From: Hirschia sp964342355
GTDB lineage: Bacteria; Pseudomonadota; Alphaproteobacteria; Caulobacterales; Hyphomonadaceae
Length of the DNA: 64,000 nt
NCBI GenBank assembly: GCA_964342355.1
Contig: CAYFFG010000003.1
Location: 1 to 64,000, forward strand
Direction: 5' to 3'
Shown here one piece after another: positions 33,991 through 43,345 of this stretch (position 1 is its first letter; the number at the start of each line of letters is the position of its first letter). The notes beneath the pieces are model-generated. The model saw only the letters and a list, made by a program, of their open reading frames with translations. It was not told the origin of the DNA and did no database searches. The position numbers were made by a program, and so were the translations under genes.

Positions 33991-34565
33991 ATTGCTTTTA
34001 CAAATGCGACGGCGTTTTCACTCGCCCAGTCAGCGCCTCCCGCCTTTCTGGCAATTTCACCCCCATTCGCATCGTATAGAATTGTCGTCGGCAGGCCAAC
34101 GGCGGCTGTGTCATATGCCACTCCAAAATTCTTGTCGAAATAAAACTCTAAAACACCGCCGGACAAACGTTGCAAGGAATCGCGATTGAATTCCTTGTTC
34201 CCTTCCCGATCGACGGCGACTGCAAGCACTTTGACGCCTTGTTCAGCAACCGCTTCCTGTAGTTTCGCCAGTGATGGCATTTCCGCTTCACACGGCGCAC
34301 AGGATTCATTCCAGATATTAAGGACAATTGGTGCGCCCTGAAATGCAGCTAAAGACGTCTCCTCGCCATCGGGGCCCTCGATCGCGCCGGTTGGTAGAGG
34401 CTTCGTCGCATTAAACTGAAGACCAGAAAGATCCCCGACCGCAAATCGTTTATAACCTGAATTGACTTCAGGCTGGCCGCTGGCGGAAAACAATGCCACA
34501 ACCGCCATTATCAACCCGAAAATCAAAAAAACGGGTATGCCGATGCGTGTGATCGCTTTAGGCAT
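33975..34565 (-). CDS. TlpA/ResA-like membrane-anchored thioredoxin
   Basis: The protein has one N-terminal membrane helix (about 6-27, IGIPVFLIFGLIMAVVALF) and a periplasmic thioredoxin fold with the redox motif WNESCAPCEAEMPSL (CxxC). Such proteins reduce disulphides, often for cytochrome c or copper-site assembly. ATG 34565 (MPKAITRIG) is chosen for the upstream GGAG; ATG 34580 is possible. It is divergent from argH, an arrangement conserved in alphaproteobacteria. The usual cis-Pro appears in VGLPTTILYD. Confidence 0.9.
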   Translation of the reverse strand: MPKAITRIGIPVFLIFGLIMAVVALFSASGQPEVNSGYKRFAVGDLSGLQFNATKPLPTGAIEGPDGEETSLAAFQGAPIVLNIWNESCAPCEAEMPSLAKLQEAVAEQGVKVLAVAVDREGNKEFNRDSLQRLSGGVLEFYFDKNFGVAYDTAAVGLPTTILYDANGGEIARKAGGADWASENAVAFVKAIAAQS

Positions 34566-34607
34566 GCTTGTGAACTCCATGATTGACTTTAGACACGATA
34601 GATAGAC

Positions 34608-36011
34608 ATGACCGGCAAGCCGACCAATACCGAAGGGCAACAAATGTGGGGCGGACGCTTTAGCGCCAAGCCCGACGCGGTAATGCAAGCTATAAACGCT
34701 TCCATTGATATCGACCAACGCCTTGCTGAAGAAGACGTTGCCGGTTCAATTGCGCATTCAACAATGCTCGCCGCTTGTGGGATTATCACGGAAGCTGACC
34801 GTGACGCCATTCATGACGGATTAAACCAAGTCATCGAAGAAATCCGGTCCGGCAAATTCGTCTTCAAACGAGAGTTAGAAGACATCCACATGAACATAGA
34901 GGCGCGCCTGAAAGAGTTGATCGGCGAACCTGCGGGACGCCTGCACACAGCGCGCTCAAGAAACGATCAGGTCGCGACTGATTTCCGTTTGTGGGTGAAA
35001 TCTGCCTGCACAGCCCGTATGGACCAGATCGAAACACTGATGAAAGCCCTGCTTGCGCGTGCTGAAGCGCATGCGGATTGGTGTATGCCCGGCTTCACAC
35101 ATCTGCAAACCGCACAGCCCGTGACCGTTGGGCATCATCTGTTGGCCTATGTCGAAATGCTGTCGCGTGACTTTACACGCTTTGCCGATGCTGTGGTGCG
35201 TATGGATGAGTCCCCTCTTGGCGCAGCGGCTTTAGCTGGCACTGGTTTCCCAACAGACCGCGAAATGACCGCTGAGGCGCTTGGGTTTGATCGTCCAATG
35301 GCCAACTCTTTAGACGCAGTGTCGGCGCGCGACTATGCCATTGAATCTCTTGCTGCAATTTCAATCTGCGCCCAACACCTTTCGCGGTTAGCCGAAGAAA
35401 TCGTCATCTGGTCATCTTCGCCATTCTCGTTCGCACGCGCTTCTGACGCATGGTCGACAGGTTCATCGATTATGCCGCAAAAGCGTAATCCTGATGCAGC
35501 TGAGTTGGTGCGCGCCAAGACAGGCAAAGCCAATGGGGCGCTAGTCGCCATGCTGACCATCATGAAAGGCCTGCCACTCGCCTATTCCAAGGACATGCAG
35601 GACGATAAGCAAACAACCTTTGAAGCGTTTGACAGCCTGGACCTCAGCCTGCAGGCCATGACCGGCATGATTGAAAGCCTGTCCTTCAATCAGGAAAACC
35701 TAATGCAGGCAGCCGCTGGCGGCTATTCGACTGCTACGGATTTGGCTGACTGGCTCGTGCGCGAACTCAACATCCCGTTCCGCGAAGCCCATCACATCAC
35801 TGGCGCAAGCGTAAAAGCCGCAGAAGAAGCCGGTCTTCAGCTGTGGGATTTGCCATTAAAGATCTTGCAAGACATTGAACCGCGCATCACAAAGGATGTG
35901 TATGACGTTCTCAGTGTTGAAGCGTCTGTTGCGAGCCGGAAAAGCTATGGGGGCACAGCCCCGGATCGCGTTCGAGAGCAAATCGCCCTGTGGAAGGAAA
36001 GACTGTCATGA
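34608..36011 (+). CDS. argH: Argininosuccinate lyase
   Basis: ArgH cleaves argininosuccinate to arginine and fumarate, the last step of arginine synthesis. The 467-residue protein has the standard length and motifs: MWGGRF at the start, the HTARSRNDQVATDFRLW segment (about 108-124), THLQTAQPVTVGH with the catalytic His (about 163-175), and the fumarase/lyase signature GSSIMPQKRNPDAAE (about 285-299). It overlaps the next lipoprotein gene by 4 bp (ATGA), so argH, the lipoprotein and lysA form one operon. Confidence 0.98.
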   Translation: MTGKPTNTEGQQMWGGRFSAKPDAVMQAINASIDIDQRLAEEDVAGSIAHSTMLAACGIITEADRDAIHDGLNQVIEEIRSGKFVFKRELEDIHMNIEARLKELIGEPAGRLHTARSRNDQVATDFRLWVKSACTARMDQIETLMKALLARAEAHADWCMPGFTHLQTAQPVTVGHHLLAYVEMLSRDFTRFADAVVRMDESPLGAAALAGTGFPTDREMTAEALGFDRPMANSLDAVSARDYAIESLAAISICAQHLSRLAEEIVIWSSSPFSFARASDAWSTGSSIMPQKRNPDAAELVRAKTGKANGALVAMLTIMKGLPLAYSKDMQDDKQTTFEAFDSLDLSLQAMTGMIESLSFNQENLMQAAAGGYSTATDLADWLVRELNIPFREAHHITGASVKAAEEAGLQLWDLPLKILQDIEPRITKDVYDVLSVEASVASRKSYGGTAPDRVREQIALWKERLS

Positions 36012-36205
36012 CTTTAAACAAGTTTCTGATTGGCGCGTTAGTCGTCTCCAGCCTTGCAGCATGTGGCCACACAGGCGACCTGGAGCGTCCAGACCCGATT
36101 TTCAAAGAGAGCACACCCGCACCTGCGCCTGCGCCGGCGCCAGCCCCAGAGAACAGCAGTGAAGATAGCTCTGTTCCAGATGACGAACTTCTGGGCGGCC
36201 TGTAA
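36008..36205 (+). CDS. Small lipoprotein, LptM-like
   Basis: The 65-residue product has a lipoprotein signal (FLIGALVVSSLAAC, Cys ~19) followed by GHTGDLERP, the CGxxGxL pattern of LptM/YifL, the lipoprotein that helps assembly of the LptDE LPS translocon. A Pro-Ala repeat (PAPAPAPAPAP) and an acidic tail follow. The ATG overlaps the argH stop (ATGA), with AAGGAAAG upstream. A small lipoprotein between argH and lysA is a recurring arrangement; whether it is a true LptM is inferred from the motif. Confidence 0.85.
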   Translation: MTLNKFLIGALVVSSLAACGHTGDLERPDPIFKESTPAPAPAPAPAPENSSEDSSVPDDELLGGL

Positions 36206-36227
36206 ATTCAACTAGCTAGACACTTGT

Positions 36228-37645
36228 ATGCACCACTTTCATTACCGTGATGGCCGTTTGTTCTGCGAAGACGTCGCTCTAGACGACATCGCAGACGCGG
36301 TCGGCACACCGACTTATGTATATTCGACAGCTACGCTTGAGCGTCACTACAACGTGCTTGCAAATGCGTTTGAAGGTTCCAAATACCTAATTGCTTATTC
36401 GGTGAAAGCCTGTGGCAATATCGGCGTGGTCGCCACTTTGGCTCGCCAGGGTGCGGGCGCCGATGTTGTTTCCGGCGGTGAACTCGTCAAGGCGATGCAT
36501 GCGAGCATTCCTGCTGACAAGATCGTCTTCTCCGGTGTCGGCAAGACACGCAAAGAACTGGAGCTGGCTTTAAAAGCGGGCATTCACCAGTTCAACGTGG
36601 AAAGTTTCCCGGAAATGGAGCGCCTCGCGGAAGTCGCTCGCAGCCTTGGTAAAACAGCGCCAATGGCATTCCGTGTGAACCCGCACGTTGACGCCGGCGG
36701 CCATGCAAACATCTCTACTGGCGGCGCTGAACACAAATTTGGCATCGCATGGCACGAAGCTGTCGACATGTATAAGCGCGCACAGGTGACGGATGGTGTC
36801 GACCCAATCGCGGTTGACGTCCACATCGGCAGCCAGATTACTGATATTGCCCCTATGCGGGTCGCCTTNNNNNNNNNNNNNNNNNNNNNNNNNNNNNNNN
36901 NNNNNNNNNNNNNNNNNNNNNNNNNNNNNNNNNNNNNNNNNNNNNNNNNNNNNNNNNNNNNNNNNNNNTTGACGTCCACATCGGCAGCCAGATTACTGAT
37001 ATTGCCCCTATGCGGGTCGCCTTCGAAAAGGTTGTCGCACTGGTGCGCGAACTCCAGGCGCAGGGCGTTAATATTCGCCGCATGGATCTTGGCGGCGGAC
37101 TGGGCATCCCCTACCGCACGCATGAAAACCCTGACACGCCCGCCCAGTACGCCCAGATGATCCGTGAGGTAAAACAAGGCGTGGACGTTGAGCTTATCCT
37201 AGAGCCAGGCCGAATGATCGCCGGGAATGCAGGCGTCATGCTTGCGCAAGTCGAATACATCAAAGAACGCGACGGGCGCACATTCGTGATCCTCGATTCT
37301 GGCATGAACGACCTGATGCGACCTGCGCTCTACAATGCCCACCATGACATTCTGCCACTCAAGGAAGCGAGTGAAGATAACTTGCGTCCGGTTGATGTTG
37401 TAGGGCCTGTTTGTGAAACGACTGACCGTTTTTGTGAGGCGCGTCACCTTCCGCCACTCGCAGAAAATGACCGCATCGCATTTATGTCCGCAGGCGCATA
37501 TGGCGCCGTTCTTTCATCACAATACAATGCCAGACCTTTAGCGGCTGAAGTGATTGTGAAAGGCGACACATTCGAAGTGATCCGTAAACGTGTATCATAT
37601 GACGAAATGATCGCCCTTGAAGCCCAGCCATCCTGGCTGGATTGA
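36228..37645 (+). CDS. lysA: Diaminopimelate decarboxylase (interrupted by a false assembly gap)
   Basis: LysA is the PLP enzyme that decarboxylates meso-diaminopimelate to lysine. Landmarks are TPTYVYSTATLERHY, the PLP-lysine segment IAYSVKACGNIGVVATL, VNPHVDAGGHANISTGG, DVHIGSQI, the MDLGGGLGIPY loop, LILEPGRMIAGNAG, and VVGPVCETTDRFCE. A run of 100 N (36869-36968) splits the reading frame, but the 55 bp before it (36814-36868) are repeated exactly after it (36969-37023). Removing the N and one copy restores a continuous frame of 420 residues, the normal length. The gene is third in the argH operon. Confidence 0.95.
36814..37023. other. Assembly artefact: 55-bp duplicated contig ends around 100 N
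   Basis: Bases 36814-36868 and 36969-37023 are identical, flanking exactly 100 N. The arbitrary gap length and the 55-bp overlap (a common assembly k-mer size) indicate two contig ends that overlap but were scaffolded without merging. No sequence is missing in lysA. Confidence 0.95.
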
Positions 37646-37681
37646 CCCGACATACATTTCCGGAGTGACTATCTGATAGAG

Positions 37682-40285
37682 ATGACCGGACAGGACCATA
37701 TCAAGCGTTTGATCCGCGCCACACAGTCCAGGCTGGAGTGGCCCGCATGGCTTAAAGCCTTTGGCCCGGCCATGCTTGTTCTGTTTGTTTATCTCTATGC
37801 TGTGCTCCTGGGTGTTCATGGTTTTCTTCCCCCTAAAGTTCAGGCAGGACTTACCCTGTTTGTTCTGGTGGTTCTTACGGGGCTTGTTCTGGTGGGAATT
37901 CGGCGTTTTCGCGCGCCCTCAGAACACGAAGCTATTGAAGTTATTGACTCTTTATCTGAAACCCGACCTGCAACCACTCTTTTAGACCGTCCCGTTCATT
38001 ACAATGAGACTTCGCTTGCGATCTGGAAATCCCACCAGATACGTGTCGCAAAAGAAGCCTTCAACCTGCCAACGCCATCATTATGGCGGCGGGTACAGAG
38101 TGTGGATCCCTTTTTCCTAAGGTTTTTGGCGCCCGTTGTTTTAATCGGCGCCTCATTCGCTGCTGGTGACCTGGCGCCTCAGCGCATAGCGAAGGGGCTT
38201 TATGCGGATATTGGCCTTCTGGTCGGCGCAGATAAAGTTCAGGCTTTAGCCTGGGTCACGCCGCCAGCTTACGCAAACAAGGCGCCCTTCAACCTTGAAG
38301 CGTCCGCTGAAGCGCGCGCGCCTGAAGGATCTGAGCTGACCTTGCGCGTTGAAAGTCCGGGACCGCCAACACTCAAACTGGCGTATAATGATGACAAGCG
38401 CCAATCCATACAGATGGAACGCGGTGAAGATGGCGCTTTTGAAGTTAAGCTAACCCTTGAACAGGCTCTAGACGCTGAGATCCATTGGTGGGGGCAACGC
38501 GCTTCCTTTTCCATAGATACGGATGCTGACCTTCCGCCGATCGTGGCGTTTGTCACACCTCCCTCTCGTGACGAAGTCGACCGCACAACATTTGAATGGT
38601 CCGCATCCGATGATCATGGCGTACAGCGAGCAGAACTCGTCCTGAAGCGCAAAACGCCTCCCAATGGCACCGAAAACGAAGAAAGCATTATGGCGCTTGA
38701 TCTGCCGGGCGTTGAACCGCGCACAATTGAGAACAAATTTGTGCATGATATGACGCGTCATAAATGGGCGGGTCTTGAGGTTGAAGGTCGCCTACGCGTC
38801 ACCGACGCATCCGGTAAAAGCACGCTTTCAGAGCCGTATAATTTCACATTACCAGAACGCTTGTTTCTGCAACCTGTCGCACAGGCGGCTGCCGAAATCC
38901 GTTCAGTCGTTCTGCGGGAATGGCGTGACTATGAATCTCTTGACACAATTACCCCCGTCGAACTGGCTAATGACAATGTCCCATCATTTGCCCTGCCCTC
39001 ACAGTTAGAGCGTGCGCCGCAGGATATTCGTCGCAGCGCGATCATGCTCGATGCGCTAACCTGGCAGCCAGAAAACTATTTCAGCGACCCGTTGTTATAT
39101 TTTGGGCTACGCCGTGCGCATGAAACCTTGAAAACCTCTCAAACTCGCGAAGATGCAAATCGTGTGGATGATCTTTTGTGGTCGGTCGCGATGCGCGCAG
39201 AGTTTGGTGATTTTGCCGACGCTGCGCGTGCGCTTGAAGCAGCGCGCAAGGCCCTAGAAAAAGCATTGCGCGACGGCGCCAGCGAAGACGAAATCAAACG
39301 CTTGATGCAGACCTATCGCGAAGCGGTACAGAATTATATCCAGCAACAAATGGCGGAAGCGCTGCGTCGGGGGCAGTTTTCTAACCAGGACCAAGCTCAA
39401 AATGGCGGTCAAGCGCTCGGTGACAGCGACCTGGAGAACATGCTCAAGGCGCTTGAGGACCTTGCCGAGACAGGCGCCACAGATCAGGCGCGCCAATTGC
39501 TCTCTGACATGAGCCGGATGTTGGAGCAGCTACAGAACTTCCAATTCTCAGAAGGCAATGCTGATGGGTTTGAATTGCCCTCTGGTCCAATGGCTGACGC
39601 GTTAGAAGATCTAGCCGAGGCGCTACGCGATCAACGCGACCTGAATGATGACACCGCACGTTCACAGCGTGAACAATCCCCAGGTCAACAAGGAACGCCT
39701 TCTGGTGAAAGCAGCGCGCTAGCTGAGCGTCAGGACGCCCTGCGTCAGCGGCTGGAAGACGCCCTAAATGGCGCGCAATCAAACGGCCAACAAGGCGGTG
39801 ATGAAGAAGGCGAAACAGGCGGCGCACTGTCAGAAGATGGCGAACAGGCGGGCGGTCAGACAGAGGGTGACCAGCGACAAGGCTCTGCTGGCGGTCTGGA
39901 TGGCGCGTTGGCTGAAATCGGCGAAGCGCAACGCCGCGCCGCAGAAGCACTGCGAGAAGGCGACCTAGATGCGGCGCGACAATTCCAGCGTCAGGCGGAA
40001 GAAGCCCTCTCCCAAGCCGCTAGCGAAATGGCTCAACTTGCTGATCAAGCAAGTGGCGGCCCTGATGGAGACGCTCGTTCAGCGCGTGAAGCTGATCAAT
40101 CAGACCCACTCGGTCGACCTGCCGGCAATGGCGCTATCGGCTCAGGCGATGAGATTGCTGTTCCTGAACAACTGGACAGGCAGCGCGCTCGCGACATTCT
40201 GGAAGAATTGCGTCGCCGCTCGGCTGAACGCGGACTGACGAAAGAAGAAAGCGAATATCTCCAGCGCCTTCTGGACAGGTTCTAA
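37682..40285 (+). CDS. TIGR02302/DUF4175 family membrane protein
   Basis: Members of this alphaproteobacterial family are large membrane proteins of unknown role found after lysA. The 867-residue product has two N-terminal helices (about 20-42 and 45-66), a third near 140-160, an extracytoplasmic immunoglobulin-like part (about 180-400), and a Gln/Glu/Asp-rich helical C-terminal region (about 500-850) with low-complexity stretches such as SPGQQGTPSGESSALAERQD. The protein ends in a conserved-looking helix (RARDILEELRRRSAERGLTK). It is the last gene of the argH-lysA block; its stop overlaps that of the convergent phosphoribosyltransferase gene. Confidence 0.9.
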   Translation: MTGQDHIKRLIRATQSRLEWPAWLKAFGPAMLVLFVYLYAVLLGVHGFLPPKVQAGLTLFVLVVLTGLVLVGIRRFRAPSEHEAIEVIDSLSETRPATTLLDRPVHYNETSLAIWKSHQIRVAKEAFNLPTPSLWRRVQSVDPFFLRFLAPVVLIGASFAAGDLAPQRIAKGLYADIGLLVGADKVQALAWVTPPAYANKAPFNLEASAEARAPEGSELTLRVESPGPPTLKLAYNDDKRQSIQMERGEDGAFEVKLTLEQALDAEIHWWGQRASFSIDTDADLPPIVAFVTPPSRDEVDRTTFEWSASDDHGVQRAELVLKRKTPPNGTENEESIMALDLPGVEPRTIENKFVHDMTRHKWAGLEVEGRLRVTDASGKSTLSEPYNFTLPERLFLQPVAQAAAEIRSVVLREWRDYESLDTITPVELANDNVPSFALPSQLERAPQDIRRSAIMLDALTWQPENYFSDPLLYFGLRRAHETLKTSQTREDANRVDDLLWSVAMRAEFGDFADAARALEAARKALEKALRDGASEDEIKRLMQTYREAVQNYIQQQMAEALRRGQFSNQDQAQNGGQALGDSDLENMLKALEDLAETGATDQARQLLSDMSRMLEQLQNFQFSEGNADGFELPSGPMADALEDLAEALRDQRDLNDDTARSQREQSPGQQGTPSGESSALAERQDALRQRLEDALNGAQSNGQQGGDEEGETGGALSEDGEQAGGQTEGDQRQGSAGGLDGALAEIGEAQRRAAEALREGDLDAARQFQRQAEEALSQAASEMAQLADQASGGPDGDARSAREADQSDPLGRPAGNGAIGSGDEIAVPEQLDRQRARDILEELRRRSAERGLTKEESEYLQRLLDRF

Positions 40286-40824
40286 GCTTCAGGCACCGCG
40301 CCTAAATAGGGCAGTCCACGCCACTGACCAGCATCATCCATTCCATATCCGACGAGATATCTTGGCGGCGCGTCGTATGCCCAAAGGTCCAGTCCATGAA
40401 GACGCGCTTCAGGCTTGCGCGCAAATACGCATGTCAATACTTCGCGTGCGCCCTTGGCCATCATATGCGCACGCGCAAAATCGAGTGTGCGACCTGTATC
40501 AAAGACATCATCCAATATCAGCACGCCTTTGCCGGCAACCTGGCGCTGAATGTCGGCGCGCACGACCACCCGTCCTGAACTTTCGCGAGCGTCGCGATAA
40601 CTTTCAAGCCAAAGCGCGTCAAAGCCGACATCTATTCCGCGATGCGCTAGCGCGCGAAGCAAGTCAGACGCAAACGGTGTCGCACCAAGGAGAATAACAA
40701 TCGCAGTCCAGTCCTGGTCGACAAGGCGCGGGGCCAATTTATCTGCAATTTCTTGAATACGTGCGTTGATATCATCAGCGCTCAACAGAACGTCAAACGA
40801 TGGCGTTTCAGTGATGGGTGCCAC
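40282..40824 (-). CDS. hpt: Purine (hypoxanthine-type) phosphoribosyltransferase
   Basis: This enzyme salvages hypoxanthine or guanine with PRPP to the nucleotide. The ~180-residue product carries the PRPP-binding motif VLILDDVFDTGRTL (about 118-131) and the type-I PRTase substrate loop ESYRDARESSGRV (about 89-101). A GTG start at 40824 is chosen: GAGGAG lies 7 bases upstream and it gives the usual length. The start overlaps the 3' end of the upstream zinc-ribbon gene by 17 bp, so the two are translationally coupled. Xanthine or guanine specificity cannot be told. Confidence 0.85.
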   Translation of the reverse strand: MAPITETPSFDVLLSADDINARIQEIADKLAPRLVDQDWTAIVILLGATPFASDLLRALAHRGIDVGFDALWLESYRDARESSGRVVVRADIQRQVAGKGVLILDDVFDTGRTLDFARAHMMAKGAREVLTCVFARKPEARLHGLDLWAYDAPPRYLVGYGMDDAGQWRGLPYLGAVPEA

Positions 40825-41683
40825 CGGCGTGCTCCTCTTCGGACGCATGCTCATCGTGTCCGTCATGTTCGTTATCGTGACCCGCACCCTCTGCATCGGC
40901 GTGGCGATCATCTTCTACATGATAACGGCCGGAAGCGCCAACATGATAGGACTCTGTGTCGTCATCAAACTCTTCGGCGGCTTCAAAACTGGCCTCCAGA
41001 TCGAAACTGTCCAAAGGCGGCGCGACAATATGGGCGGTGAAATGGCCTGCTTCGCCGGGCGCAACCACCGTTTCGATAAGGCTTACGCGCTCAACGTGCA
41101 CTTCAACACCGTCTTCGTCACGCAACCCCAGTCGCACCACCGGCGATGGTCGATGACGTTCAGATACGTTCACGACCTGCCCCGCAATTGTCAGAACAGG
41201 TGTTGTGCCGTCGAATGAACGGCGTGCTTCGATACCGTCAAACTCCAGCCCGAAACGGTTCACTTCCATTCCTGCCATTGCATAAAATGAAGCTGTCTTA
41301 GGCCACATTTCCACAATCTGTTGACGCTGTGTGATTGATGCTGTTGCTCCGCCAACCAGTAAAGCGCCGGTCAGCGCCCACGCAGTCGAGGCAGCGATCG
41401 TGCGGTTACGGCGTTGGCGCTGGTTGGTCTTTTCACGAATTTCGGCATGAGGCCCGGAACGTGTTGCGTTATTCTGTTCTGCTTTTTGACGCAGTCGTTC
41501 TACTTGCGCCCGGGTCAGTCCCGATTCATCTTCAACCTTGGAATCGTCTGTATTCAATGTTTCAGGAGGGCGGGCAAACCATGAGTGATCGCACGCTGCG
41601 CAACGCACATTTCTCCCACTCGGCCCTAATGCGGCCTCAGAAGTGTAGTATCGGGTCTGGCATGACGGACAGATCAAAATCAT
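40808..41683 (-). CDS. MJ0042-type zinc-ribbon membrane protein with His-rich tail
   Basis: The protein begins MILICPSCQTRYYT ... VRCAACDHSWFARP, a CxxC/CxxC zinc ribbon of the MJ0042 family, located in the cytosol. A charged linker (about 45-100) leads to one membrane helix (about 107-127, STAWALTGALLVGGATA). The extracytoplasmic part carries a DUF3426-like beta domain (about 150-240; LTIAGQVVNVSERHRPSPVV) and a tail of His, Glu and Asp (EDDRHADAEGAGHDNEHDGH and onward) that should bind metal. The function is unknown. It is divergent from ftsE and overlaps hpt. Confidence 0.85.
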   Translation of the reverse strand: MILICPSCQTRYYTSEAALGPSGRNVRCAACDHSWFARPPETLNTDDSKVEDESGLTRAQVERLRQKAEQNNATRSGPHAEIREKTNQRQRRNRTIAASTAWALTGALLVGGATASITQRQQIVEMWPKTASFYAMAGMEVNRFGLEFDGIEARRSFDGTTPVLTIAGQVVNVSERHRPSPVVRLGLRDEDGVEVHVERVSLIETVVAPGEAGHFTAHIVAPPLDSFDLEASFEAAEEFDDDTESYHVGASGRYHVEDDRHADAEGAGHDNEHDGHDEHASEEEHAGGTHH

Positions 41684-41756
41684 GATGCTATCGGAATCAC
41701 ATTTATAGTTAACATTGTACAACTAAAGACGCAGTTCGTGTAGGAAACAGGCGCTT

Positions 41757-42482
41757 ATGGCGGATAAACATAACTTTTCGCTCGATTATCCTGCTGTCGA
41801 GTTTGACGACGTTTCGTTGTCATATGGTGTAGATCAAACGGTTTTATCAGGTGTGCGGTTAGAGTTGATGCCCCGCTCCTTCACATTGCTGACAGGTCCT
41901 TCCGGCGCAGGCAAGACAACACTTCTCAAACTTGCCTACCTCGCTTTGCGCCCGACATCTGGGCGAATGTCGATGTTTGGCGTGAATACAGGCAAACTCA
42001 ACCGATCGGAGCTGGCAAAACTTCGACGTCGGATCGGTGTGGTGTTTCAGGAATTCCGGCTGCTTGATCATCTTACAGCTTACGAAAATGCTGCGCTTCC
42101 CCTTCGCGTCGTTGGTGATTCGGAGCGCCGATATCGCGATGATGTGGTGGAGTTGCTCAAATGGGTCGGTCTGGGCGACAGGCTGGACGCCTTGCCTGAA
42201 ACCCTTTCAGGGGGTGAAAAACAACGCGTCGCGATTGCCAGAGCGATTGTCTCCAAGCCTGACCTCTTGATCGCTGACGAGCCCACAGGCAATGTCGACC
42301 CTGAAATGGGGGGGCGTCTTTTGAGGCTGTTTCAGGAACTCAACAAACGACTAGGCACGACCGTGCTCATCGCGACTCACGATCAGGGCATGGTTGAAAA
42401 TGCTGGCGCAGAAGTCCTGCGACTGGCGGACGGGCATCTGATGCATCAGGTCAGAACCCGCAATCACGATCCGGTGCTATGA
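41757..42482 (+). CDS. ftsE: Cell division ATP-binding protein FtsE
   Basis: FtsE with FtsX forms an ABC-type complex at the division site that activates peptidoglycan hydrolases. The 241-residue product has Walker A (GPSGAGKTTLL, about 44-54), Q-loop region (GVVFQEFRLLDHLTAYENAA), signature LSGGEKQRVAIARAI and Walker B LLIADEPTGNVDPE. The EFRLLDHLT stretch after the Q-loop is typical of FtsE. It overlaps ftsX by 4 bp (ATGA). It is divergent from the zinc-ribbon gene across a 73-bp AT-rich spacer. Confidence 0.95.
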   Translation: MADKHNFSLDYPAVEFDDVSLSYGVDQTVLSGVRLELMPRSFTLLTGPSGAGKTTLLKLAYLALRPTSGRMSMFGVNTGKLNRSELAKLRRRIGVVFQEFRLLDHLTAYENAALPLRVVGDSERRYRDDVVELLKWVGLGDRLDALPETLSGGEKQRVAIARAIVSKPDLLIADEPTGNVDPEMGGRLLRLFQELNKRLGTTVLIATHDQGMVENAGAEVLRLADGHLMHQVRTRNHDPVL

Positions 42483-43342
42483 AATCAACGCCACTCCTGC
42501 CCGTAGAAGACACGCGCGACGCCGCGCTGTTTTTCGTCGTCAGCGCCTTGTGTTTCTTGGCGGCGCTTGCCGCCTTGTCTGCGCGCGCGGCTTATTCTGC
42601 TGCCGACAACTGGACCAATGAAGTCACCGGCCAGATCACCATTCGCGTGGAAGGTGATTATGACGCGCTGGAAAAAGCAGAAAACATCACCCGGAACTTT
42701 GCAGGTATCGCATCAGCCAGATCGCTCACCCGAGACGACGCCCAGGAGCTCCTGAGCCCGTGGCTTGGCAAGTCCGGCGTTCCCGAGAACCTGCCCCTGC
42801 CCAAATTAATCGCCGCCGAGAGCGTTCCCGGCGCCCGTGATATTGGCGTAAAACTTGACGCGCGACTTAAATCAGCAGGCCTCAACGCCACAGTTGATGA
42901 CCATGTCTCATGGGCGGAAAACGTAAAATCAGCGACCGCATCCGCCCGTACCGTCGCCCTGAGCACAGTTGCGCTTCTGACTGCGACTGCGGTTGCTGTT
43001 ATTGCTTTTGCCACACACGCATCATTGTTGGCGCGTAAGGAAATCGTCGACGTTTTGCACTTGTGCGGCGCTCGCGACAGCTATATCGCCAGCCTGTTTG
43101 AACGGCGTTTTCTGGGGCTGGGCCTGCAAGCAGGCACGCTAGGCGCTCTGCTCGCATTATGTGGCGCAGCACTAACTCTTTTTGCCACCAAGCAGGCGGA
43201 CGCTCAGGTCTGGCTGCTTCCGCAGTTGTCATTGTCAGCAATTGATGGACTCATACTTGGTATCACGCCTCTGATCGCTGGCGGCGCATCCATGATCGCT
43301 GCTCGCCTGACTGTTATGCGTTCGCTGTCCGAACTGGTGTAG
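42479..43342 (+). CDS. ftsX: Cell division protein FtsX
   Basis: FtsX is the membrane half of the FtsEX complex. The 287-residue product has a first membrane helix (about 15-38), a periplasmic domain (about 40-155) with ITIRVEGDYDALEKAENITR, and three more helices (about 160-182, 215-240, 255-275), the usual FtsX topology. The ATG overlaps the ftsE stop. It is followed 3 bp later by a YdcF-like gene, suggesting a longer envelope operon (ftsE-ftsX-ydcF-plsC-DUF2125). Confidence 0.93.
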   Translation: MKSTPLLPVEDTRDAALFFVVSALCFLAALAALSARAAYSAADNWTNEVTGQITIRVEGDYDALEKAENITRNFAGIASARSLTRDDAQELLSPWLGKSGVPENLPLPKLIAAESVPGARDIGVKLDARLKSAGLNATVDDHVSWAENVKSATASARTVALSTVALLTATAVAVIAFATHASLLARKEIVDVLHLCGARDSYIASLFERRFLGLGLQAGTLGALLALCGAALTLFATKQADAQVWLLPQLSLSAIDGLILGITPLIAGGASMIAARLTVMRSLSELV

Positions 43343-43345
43343 TCA

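Noticed and set aside
36869..36968. Run of N taken as a real gap inside lysA
   Set aside because: The flanking 55 bp are identical and merge in frame; nothing is missing.
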